Shown: positions 58,128-64,000 of the stretch, piece after piece
How the letters are laid out: each line of letters opens with the position of its first letter
Position numbering within the stretch: position 1 is the stretch's first letter
Assembly: GCF_039536325.1 (NCBI RefSeq)
Contig: NZ_BAAAYO010000001.1
Location: forward strand, 62,001-126,000
Reading direction: 5' to 3'
DNA: 64,000 bases
DNA from: Paenibacillus_AB hodogayensis
GTDB taxonomy: Bacteria > Bacillota > Bacilli > Paenibacillales > NBRC-103111
Notes under the pieces: model-generated
The model's database searches: none
The model's input: only the letters and a program-made list of their open reading frames with translations
Told to the model about the DNA's origin: nothing
Position numbers and translations under genes: made by a program

Positions 58128-59288
58128 CTACAGGCGGATAAACTGCTCCTTGTACGTGCTGGAGCGGCGGAAATCCGGCACATCCATCGCCCTGCCGCCG
58201 TTCGTGACGGAAAGCTCGGACAAGAGACCGACCGCCGTCCATTCACAAGCATCATAAACGTCGATCGGCGGCTTCGTTCCGTTGCGGATGGAGTCGACGA
58301 AATCCTGCACGATAAAATAGTCTCCGCCCCAATGGCCGGCGCTGCGCTGCTCTTCGGTCACGTTGCGGTACCTTTCCGGCAGCAGGTCGTAAAAGTCCGA
58401 CAAAGGACGCCACTCTGCCTTACTCGGATCTTCGCCTTCGGTTTGGAAATAAATTTTATGATCGTCGCCAAGACCCCGAGGCGCTTCGTAGCAGCCCTTC
58501 GTCCCTTGCAGCGTGTAGTAGGCGCCGTTATGCGGACGGTTGGATACGCAGTCCACGCGGATTCTAATCAGCTTGCCGCTTTCCAGCTGGCACATCGTGA
58601 CCGACGTATCCTCCTGGCGGAATTGCGGAGCGGTGTGCCAGCCGGTGGCAAAGGTCGAGATCGACTTGATACGGTCGCCCTTGAACCATTGCATGACCGG
58701 ACCGAGACTGTGCGTCGGATAAAACGTGCCGCGTTTGCCGAACTGCCAGTAGTTGCGCCACGACGTTTTGCCGCCGGTCGGCTGTTCTCCGGGCATGCGG
58801 CGGTTATAACCGTAAGCCAAATGTTTAATATCGTGCAAATATTCGCCCTCGCCGAAGTACACGTCGCCGAGAAGCCCCTGCCCCACCATGTTGGCGATGA
58901 GCTGATTGGTCGGAATGTAGCAGTAGTTCTCGGCAAACATATAGACTTTGTCGCTGTGCTTCTCGACCGCTTCCTTCAGCCACCACAGCTCCTCCATCGT
59001 GACGCCTGCGGTGACCTCGCTCAGCACATGCTTGCCCGCCTCGAGCGCCTGAATCGTCTGCTGCACATGCAGCTGCATCGGCGTGGAAATGACGACCGCA
59101 TCGATATCCGATTCCAGCATATCTTCATATACGCGGTACGTATGCGGAATACCGTACAAAGCCGCCTGTTCCTGCAGCAGTCCTTCATGCAGGTCGCACA
59201 GGGCGGTTACTTCGACGTCGGGGACAGCCCGGAAGCCGAGCAGGTTGCTCAGCCCCCTGGCTCCGACGATCCCAATTTTCAGCGTCAT
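58128..59288 (-). CDS. Gfo/Idh/MocA-family dehydrogenase
   Basis: 386-residue NAD(P)-dependent oxidoreductase. Rossmann start LKIGIVGARGLSNLLGF, then TALCDLHE, DAVVISTPMQLHVQQTIQALEAGKHVLSEVT with the Glu in place of the more common EKP lysine motif, and a conserved GEGEYLHDI in the sugar-binding sheet. The family oxidises or reduces hydroxyls of sugars, inositols and amino-sugars. Loss of the catalytic lysine of the EKP motif (here SEVTAG) suggests a different mechanism or substrate. It is 25 bp downstream of the amidohydrolase gene. Substrate is unknown. Confidence 0.87.
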   Translation of the reverse strand: MTLKIGIVGARGLSNLLGFRAVPDVEVTALCDLHEGLLQEQAALYGIPHTYRVYEDMLESDIDAVVISTPMQLHVQQTIQALEAGKHVLSEVTAGVTMEELWWLKEAVEKHSDKVYMFAENYCYIPTNQLIANMVGQGLLGDVYFGEGEYLHDIKHLAYGYNRRMPGEQPTGGKTSWRNYWQFGKRGTFYPTHSLGPVMQWFKGDRIKSISTFATGWHTAPQFRQEDTSVTMCQLESGKLIRIRVDCVSNRPHNGAYYTLQGTKGCYEAPRGLGDDHKIYFQTEGEDPSKAEWRPLSDFYDLLPERYRNVTEEQRSAGHWGGDYFIVQDFVDSIRNGTKPPIDVYDACEWTAVGLLSELSVTNGGRAMDVPDFRRSSTYKEQFIRL

Positions 59289-59312
59289 CGGGTTCAGCTC
59301 CTATTTTATAAA

Positions 59313-60152
59313 TTACACGAGTCCGAGAATATCCGGCGTATTGCGATGAATGATCTCCTCGATCAACCGGTCGGGAATTTGCGGCAGCATCGTGCCTTGT
59401 GCAAACTGATTCACATTGCGCAGCAGCTCGATCGTCTTCTGTGTCGAGAAGAAAGGAAAATCCGAGCCGAACAAAATTTTATGCGTTACGCCGTATTCCA
59501 TCGCGGAGACAAGGGCATTGTAAAACTGCCACGGACGCGAGCCGAGCGCCGACATATCCATATACACATTCGGATTTTTGCGCACCACGGAGATGCACTC
59601 GTCGATCCACGGGTGGCCCATATGCGCAATAATCATTTTGAGCTGTGGAAACGCTCTCGCAATCGGGTCCAGTTCGACCGGACGGGAGGCGTCCAAATAG
59701 CCTTCGGGAATGAAGGACGTCCCCTGATGCCACAAAATCGGCAGCTTCAGTTCATTTGCCTTGGCGTACAAAGCGTAATGTCTCGAATCGTTCGGGTAAA
59801 AGTTTTGGTAGATCGGTGCGATCTTCAGACCGCTCAGCTTGTATTCGGCGATCGCCTCGTGCAGCAGCCGGGGGGCGTCCGGACGGTTCGGATCGATGCT
59901 GGCGAAGCCGAACAGCCTGCCAGGATCGGTGGCGACGTAGCGCGCGACATCCTCGTTCGGCACGATGCAGCCTGTAGCCGGCGCGTCGAAGGCAAGCACG
60001 ATCGCTCCGTCGAAGCCGCGAACGTTATCCCGGTGCTCCTCCTCGGTCGCGACAATCTCGATGTCCCAAGCCCGCTTGGCCGCGGCGGCGAAAGCCCCGC
60101 CGACTTGGCCGGGAAGAAACAGATGCGTATGACAATCGAATATCATAGACAT
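59313..60152 (-). CDS. Amidohydrolase-family (amidohydrolase 2) TIM-barrel enzyme
   Basis: 279-residue metal-dependent hydrolase or decarboxylase of the amidohydrolase-2 family. Metal-site motifs: DCHTH at the N-terminus, GLKIAPIYQNF (Lys), LWHQGTS (His), IIAHMGHPW (His) and the catalytic Asp in LFGSDFPFF. Members hydrolyse lactones or cleave ring carboxylates. The ATG at 60152 has AAAGGCGGG next to it; a second ATG two codons later is equally possible. It lies between the Gfo/Idh dehydrogenase and the IclR regulator. A lactonase role next to a sugar dehydrogenase is plausible: oxidation gives a lactone, then it opens. Confidence 0.85.
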   Translation of the reverse strand: MSMIFDCHTHLFLPGQVGGAFAAAAKRAWDIEIVATEEEHRDNVRGFDGAIVLAFDAPATGCIVPNEDVARYVATDPGRLFGFASIDPNRPDAPRLLHEAIAEYKLSGLKIAPIYQNFYPNDSRHYALYAKANELKLPILWHQGTSFIPEGYLDASRPVELDPIARAFPQLKMIIAHMGHPWIDECISVVRKNPNVYMDMSALGSRPWQFYNALVSAMEYGVTHKILFGSDFPFFSTQKTIELLRNVNQFAQGTMLPQIPDRLIEEIIHRNTPDILGLV

Positions 60153-60265
60153 GACCCGCCTTTATTCGGCTCTGGGCGAGGCCGGCGAAAGCATGTAACG
60201 AGCTTGCGCCGGTAACCGCCGCGGGCCGTAATTTGGTACGATAGCGGCCCCGGGCTTCTATACCC

Positions 60266-61075
60266 TTAGTGGCCGCTCTCTTGGCGGGGCAAAGCTCCGC
60301 CTTCATTGTCCTGCTGCAAGTACCCGAGTTCGGCCGAGATCCGGTCCGCCGTAGCCTTGACCGCTTCGCCGATTTGCTGGAACTTCGTGGCAGGCAAATC
60401 CTTGTTCAGCGAAGTGAGGCTGATCGAAGCAAACACGTGGCCGGTTTCGTTGCGGATTGGAGCGCCGATGCAGCGGATGCCTTCCTCGAATTCCTCGTCC
60501 TCGATCGAATAGCCATACTTTCGCACATAGCGGACATCGTCCATCAGTTTTTCCAGCGTACGGGCTTTTTTATCCGACGATCCTTCCAGTTCGGCTTCCA
60601 TCAGCTCGGCAATGTACGCGTCGGTCATGCCGGAAGCGATCGCCTTGCCGACCCCGGACATATGCAAAGGCTGAACTTGCCCGATGTTGGTAGCGAAACG
60701 GACGAACCCGCCGCCCTCGATCTTGTCGACGTAGACCGGCTTATCTTTCTCCACGACAGCCAGATGAACCGTATACGGCGTGTCGGCGACGAGCTTCTCC
60801 AGATGCGGACGGGCTACGGTTACCAGATCCATCGACTTCATATAGCCGATTCCCCAACGCAGCACGCCGTGTCCGAGCCGGTATTTGCCTTCGGCGTTTT
60901 TCTGGATCAGCGAGTATTGCTCCAGCGTGTTCAGAATGACGAAGGCGGTCGATTTGGGCACATTCAGCGAGCTATGGATTTCCTGGATTGTCAATTGTCG
61001 GTCGGACAACGCATTCAGGATAGCTACCGTTTTATCGATCGCCGGAACGGAATATTCTTTCGGCTGCTTTTTCAA
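60266..61075 (-). CDS. IclR-family transcriptional regulator
   Basis: 269-residue regulator. Winged helix (about 10-75: PAIDKTVAILNALSDRQLTI, NVPKSTAFVILNTLEQYSLI) and a GAF-like ligand domain (DKIEGGGFVRFATNIGQVQPLHMSGVGKAI, GIRCIGAPIRNETGHVFASISL). The start is a TTG at 61075 with AAAGGAGG 8 bases before it; the longer frame upstream lacks a site. IclR regulators sense small organic acids or sugar acids. It lies between the SDR/aminotransferase pair and the amidohydrolase on the same strand as both the SDR and the amidohydrolase, so it probably governs this block. Confidence 0.9.
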   Translation of the reverse strand: MKKQPKEYSVPAIDKTVAILNALSDRQLTIQEIHSSLNVPKSTAFVILNTLEQYSLIQKNAEGKYRLGHGVLRWGIGYMKSMDLVTVARPHLEKLVADTPYTVHLAVVEKDKPVYVDKIEGGGFVRFATNIGQVQPLHMSGVGKAIASGMTDAYIAELMEAELEGSSDKKARTLEKLMDDVRYVRKYGYSIEDEEFEEGIRCIGAPIRNETGHVFASISLTSLNKDLPATKFQQIGEAVKATADRISAELGYLQQDNEGGALPRQESGH

Positions 61076-61235
61076 GTGCGGTTCCTCCTTTCCTTCATGC
61101 GTTTCATGCCATAAACGGTGAAACGACCCATACGGCCGCGCTTTCGGTAACCAGCGGCGGGAGGGCCGGCTGGCATATTCCATGACAAACGGAGCGACAC
61201 GATTCCGCGGGATAGTCCGATACGGGCAGCGTGGC

Positions 61236-62000
61236 TTACAGCTCGCCCGCGTTGGCCAGATGTCCCCCGTCTACCGGCAGCGTGACGCCGGTAATATAGG
61301 AAGCGTCTTCGGAAGCCAGGAACAGGAACGCATTGGCCACTTCTTCGACTGTGCCGGTACGGCCCATCGGCGTACGGGCGGTCAAATTCAACGAGCTGTC
61401 CTGCTGCTTCAGCTTCCGGTCGAGCGGCGTATCGATGAAGCCCGGAGCGACCGCATTGACGCGAATGCCGTGCGGCGCCAGCTCCACGGCCATCGATTGC
61501 GTAAGCAGTACGACCGCGCCCTTGGAGGCGTTGTAATGCGCCAGCATCGAGCTACCCGCCAGCCCATTCTTGGAGGTCATGTTGACGATCGATCCGCCCT
61601 GGCCGCGTTCCGTCATCCGGTTCACAATCGCTTGGCTGAGCACGAACATCGCATTAACATTGACATCCATCACCTTCGTCCAGCGGTCCAGCGATATGCC
61701 CGAGAACGGCTCGCGGAATGCGATGCCTGCATTGTTGATGAGCACGTCGATCGCCCCCATCGTCGACCAGGCCTGCTCGGCCGCGGCAAGAGCGGCGTCC
61801 AGATCGCTCAGGTCGCATACCGCATGCTCGACGCGCGCAGCGCCCCGGTCGAGCAGCGCTTCCGCGGTTTCCTGCAGCTCGGCGGCGCGTACGTCGAGCA
61901 GGTAAAGCTCGGCGCCCTCGGCGGCGAACTTCTCGGCGATACCTTGACCGATCCCCTGCGCGGCGCCCGTAATCAGTACCTTTTTCCCGTGAAGCTTCAT
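61236..62000 (-). CDS. Short-chain dehydrogenase/reductase
   Basis: 254-residue SDR. TGAAQGIGQGIA near residue 11, DVRAAEL (NAD-type Asp at the second strand), NNAGIAF, and the catalytic Tyr-x-x-x-Lys in AHYNASKGAVV; a C-terminal VTLPVDGGHLANAG. These enzymes oxidise sugar alcohols, cyclitols or 3-hydroxy acids. The ATG at 62000 has AAAGGAG before it; frames further upstream run into the promoter. A TTGACA-N18-TATTAT promoter reads into it, divergent from the aminotransferase. It is probably part of the same catabolic block. Confidence 0.9.
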   Translation of the reverse strand: MKLHGKKVLITGAAQGIGQGIAEKFAAEGAELYLLDVRAAELQETAEALLDRGAARVEHAVCDLSDLDAALAAAEQAWSTMGAIDVLINNAGIAFREPFSGISLDRWTKVMDVNVNAMFVLSQAIVNRMTERGQGGSIVNMTSKNGLAGSSMLAHYNASKGAVVLLTQSMAVELAPHGIRVNAVAPGFIDTPLDRKLKQQDSSLNLTARTPMGRTGTVEEVANAFLFLASEDASYITGVTLPVDGGHLANAGEL

Positions 62001-62043
62001 CAGATATGGCTCCTTTGTAGGCGAACATCTCGAAATTGACAAC

Positions 62044-62072
62044 TCAATATAATGAACAATAATCAATATAAT
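62044..62072 (-). repeat. Direct repeats TCAATATAAT near the SDR promoter
   Basis: Two exact copies of TCAATATAAT (62044-62053 and 62063-62072), 19 bp apart. The second overlaps the -10 of the minus promoter at its edge. Likely a regulator site, identity unknown. Confidence 0.4.
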
Positions 62073-62100
62073 AATAGTAGAATCCTTTTTTCATTGTCAA
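62071..62100 (-). promoter_or_regulatory. SigA-type promoter of the SDR gene
   Basis: Minus strand: TTGACA (62100-62095), 18-bp spacer, TATTAT (62076-62071), about 70 bp before the start at 62000. Confidence 0.65.
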
Positions 62101-62107
62101 TCGGTTG

Positions 62108-62122
62108 TTTCATCCGGTGAAA
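62108..62122. promoter_or_regulatory. Palindromic operator candidate between divergent promoters
   Basis: TTTCATCCGGTGAAA is symmetrical except for one T-G pair. It lies between the -35 boxes of the divergent SDR and aminotransferase promoters. A possible IclR site. Confidence 0.4.
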
Positions 62123-62148
62123 AAGTTTTTGGACCGATAAATATTCGG

Positions 62149-62178
62149 TTGACTTCCGGATTGTCGTCACCATATAAT
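62149..62178 (+). promoter_or_regulatory. SigA-type promoter of the aminotransferase gene
   Basis: TTGACT (62149-62154), 18-bp spacer, perfect TATAAT (62173-62178), 46 bp before the ATG. Confidence 0.75.
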
Positions 62179-62224
62179 CAACTTATTGAATTTAATTTAA
62201 TATACTGAATTTCGGAGGAACGAC

Positions 62225-63514
62225 ATGACCAACAACGCCAGACTTCGCGAGGAATCCAATAAGTACGCCCCTGGCGGCGTTCATTCGGCAACCAGAAACG
62301 TAGAGCCGTTCCACGTTTTTACGAAAGGCGAGGGCGCGTACATTTACGACGCCGACGGCAATAAATTTATCGATTATCAGGCCGCTTTCGGGCCTTACAT
62401 TCTTGGGCATAATTATCCGTACGTCAACAATAAAGTCATTCAGGCGCTTTCCACCACCGATATGTTCGGGGTAGGAACAACCGATCTCGAAATCGAAGCG
62501 TCGCGCAAAATCGTCACGCACGTTCCGTCCGCCGAGCAGGTGCTGTTCTGCAACTCCGGCTCCGAGGCAACGTACCACGCCATCCGTCTTTCCCGCGGCA
62601 TTACCGGCCGCTCGAAGCTGATCAAGTTCCAGGGCTGCTATCACGGCTGGCACGATTACGTCGCCCGCAACATGCTGAGCGCCTGGGACAAGATCGGCAC
62701 ACGCGATCCGGGTTCGGCCGGCATGCTGGACGAAGCGATCGACAATACGCTCGTCTGCACGTACAACGATCTCGACGATGTCGAGCGCACCTTTAACGAA
62801 AACAAAGGCGAGATCGCCGCGATCATCCTGGAGCCGATCCCGCACAACATCGGCATTATCATGCCGCAGCCGGGCTTCCTGGAAGGCTTGCGCGAGCTGT
62901 GTACGGCCAACGGCGCTCTGCTGATCTTCGACGAAGTCATCACCGGCTTCCGCCACGACATCGGCGGCTATCAGAAAGTTGCCGGCGTGACGCCTGACTT
63001 GACGACGATGGGCAAAGCGATGGCCAACGGCTTCCCGATCGCCGCCGTCGCCGGCAAGAAGGAATACATGCAGCGCTTCAACACCCAGCCGGGCGGGGAC
63101 GTATGGTTCGCCGGCACGTACAACGGACATGCCGTCGGTACGGCCGCATGTATCGCCACGCTGGAAATGATGGAGAACGAGCCGGTGCACGAGCATATTT
63201 TCCGCCTCGGCGAGCGGATGCGTTCGGAAATCCGTGGCATCGTCGACCGTCTCGGCATCAAGGCATACGTCGCCGGCTTCGGTTCGACATGGACGACCTA
63301 CTTCATGGACTTCGAGCCGAAAAACTATACCGACCTGCAGCATAACGATGCGGAGTTCTATGTCACCTACCGCAAAAAAATGATCGAAAAAGGCATCTAT
63401 AAAATGCCGATGAACCTGAAGCGCAACCATCTGAGCTACAGCCATACCGACAAGGAAGTGGACATTACGCTCGAGGCGATCGAAAGCGTGCTGAAGGAAA
63501 TGACCGGCAAGTAA
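62225..63514 (+). CDS. Class-III aminotransferase (glutamate-1-semialdehyde mutase-like)
   Basis: 429-residue PLP enzyme. PLP-site motifs: FCNSGSEATYHAIR (phosphate site), GCYHGWHDY, the cofactor-pairing Asp236 in LLIFDEVITGFR, and the Schiff-base Lys264 in LTTMGKAMANGFPIAAV. It resembles HemL (glutamate-1-semialdehyde 2,1-aminomutase), but placement in a catabolic block away from heme genes suggests an omega-type aminotransferase for an aldehyde- or keto-sugar. GGAGG lies 5 bases before the ATG. It is divergent from the SDR gene. A terminator follows. Confidence 0.85.
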   Translation: MTNNARLREESNKYAPGGVHSATRNVEPFHVFTKGEGAYIYDADGNKFIDYQAAFGPYILGHNYPYVNNKVIQALSTTDMFGVGTTDLEIEASRKIVTHVPSAEQVLFCNSGSEATYHAIRLSRGITGRSKLIKFQGCYHGWHDYVARNMLSAWDKIGTRDPGSAGMLDEAIDNTLVCTYNDLDDVERTFNENKGEIAAIILEPIPHNIGIIMPQPGFLEGLRELCTANGALLIFDEVITGFRHDIGGYQKVAGVTPDLTTMGKAMANGFPIAAVAGKKEYMQRFNTQPGGDVWFAGTYNGHAVGTAACIATLEMMENEPVHEHIFRLGERMRSEIRGIVDRLGIKAYVAGFGSTWTTYFMDFEPKNYTDLQHNDAEFYVTYRKKMIEKGIYKMPMNLKRNHLSYSHTDKEVDITLEAIESVLKEMTGK

Positions 63515-63528
63515 GCGGCATAATAAAG

Positions 63529-63568
63529 ACGGGCTATTCGACCGTGAAGGTTGAACAGCCCGTTTTTT
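63529..63568 (+). terminator. Terminator after the aminotransferase gene
   Basis: Stem ACGGGCT (63529-63535) with AGCCCGT (63557-63563), inner TTC/GAA pairs, then TTTTT. Confidence 0.8.
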
Positions 63569-63610
63569 CATGTTTCGACAACCTCATGGAAAGCCCGGTC
63601 CGCCGCACCG

Positions 63611-63904
63611 TCAGACGCCAAACAGGACGTAGCCAAGCGACATGTAGAGAAAGACAAAAACGATCAGCGCAAGGTGCCCCGTCAGCGCAGCCATCCGGAC
63701 CCCGGACGATTTCCCCGCCCGCTTGCCGAATAAAGCCATCAGGATGCCGAACGGGCTGACGAGCAAAATCAGACCGAACCATCCCCCTTGCAGCCAGTCG
63801 CCGGCCTCGAAAGGAAATACGAAGCTGTATACCGTAAATAGCCCGATCAGCACAAACAACAGCAAAGAAAACGCGGCTATCGCTTGCTTCAACGTCAATT
63901 TCAT
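63611..63904 (-). CDS. Small membrane protein of unknown function
   Basis: 97-residue protein with three hydrophobic helices (AIAAFSLLLFVLIGLFTVYSF, WFGLILLVSPFGILMALFG, LALIVFVFLYMSLGYVLFGV). The ATG at 63904 follows GGGAGAGGGG; a longer frame to 63973 lacks a site. No family recognised. It is convergent with the aminotransferase gene. The last ~95 bp of the window beyond it hold nothing I can call. Confidence 0.65.
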   Translation of the reverse strand: MKLTLKQAIAAFSLLLFVLIGLFTVYSFVFPFEAGDWLQGGWFGLILLVSPFGILMALFGKRAGKSSGVRMAALTGHLALIVFVFLYMSLGYVLFGV

Positions 63905-64000
63905 CCCCTCTCCCGGAATCGTTGCGACGAATCGACTACTCTTTCGTGTATACCTCCCTTTTACCGACGCCATGGCTCACCCTCATTCCGTATGCTTACC

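Noticed and set aside
62225..63514. Assignment as hemL, a heme-pathway gene
   Set aside because: No other heme genes are near and it is divergent from an SDR in a catabolic block, so only the family name is given.

Overview
The window reads as chromosomal DNA of a spore-forming, GC-rich member of the Firmicutes, most likely Paenibacillaceae (Paenibacillus/Cohnella-like). Supporting signs are a gerA-type spore germinant receptor operon, strong AGGAGG ribosome binding sites with frequent GTG/TTG starts, a secreted glycosidase with a copper-amine-oxidase-like domain, LplA/B/C-type sugar transporters paired with a membrane-bound AraC sensor, and a Bacillus-type dhb catechol siderophore cluster. 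No rRNA, tRNA, CRISPR, prophage or intact IS element was seen.

Layout. 1-2.4 kb: a minus-strand sulfur operon (secreted rhodanese lipoprotein, rhodanese, TusA-like protein, YeeE/YedE transporter cut by the window edge), divergent from a YVTN beta-propeller lipoprotein; the two face each other across promoters that share one -10 box. 3.8-9.1 kb: an AraC regulator, a secreted GH30-type glycosidase and a sugar-binding lipoprotein. 9.5-14.3 kb: a germinant receptor operon (permease, GerA, GerC) and a PAS/HD-GYP protein. 14.4-15.9 kb: an HNH nuclease and an Sfp-type phosphopantetheinyl transferase.

16.0-40.1 kb is the core of the window: a catechol siderophore locus. A minus-strand operon starting at a near-consensus Fur box (30825-30843) encodes an esterase, DhbA, DhbC, DhbE, DhbB, the dimodular NRPS DhbF, an MbtH protein and an MFS exporter. 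The adenylation pockets of DhbF read as Gly and Thr, so a bacillibactin-type (2,3-DHB-Gly-Thr)3 product is predicted. Next come a two-component system, then a second Fur-controlled operon (second esterase, binding lipoprotein, two FecCD permeases) and a Btr-like AraC/binding-protein regulator with its own Fur box. The Sfp enzyme at 15.2 kb is the obvious activator of DhbB and DhbF. The locus thus covers synthesis, activation, export, re-uptake, iron release and regulation.

40.2-51.5 kb is mixed: a chemoreceptor, an enolase-superfamily enzyme and a sugar-phosphate-isomerase-like protein with two divergent GntR regulators, an uncharacterised beta-rich protein, a MenA-like prenyltransferase, a NAGPA-domain protein, a large membrane protein of unknown function behind a 99-bp inverted-repeat element, a 76-residue membrane protein, and a broken Uma2 nuclease remnant.

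51.7-63.5 kb is a catabolic block: an ABC sugar importer, its probable membrane-bound AraC sensor, a Gfo/Idh/MocA dehydrogenase, an amidohydrolase, an IclR regulator, an SDR dehydrogenase and a divergent class-III aminotransferase. The substrate cannot be read from the sequence; a nitrogen-containing sugar or cyclitol derivative is a guess. Function calls rest on motif recognition by eye; no database search was run.
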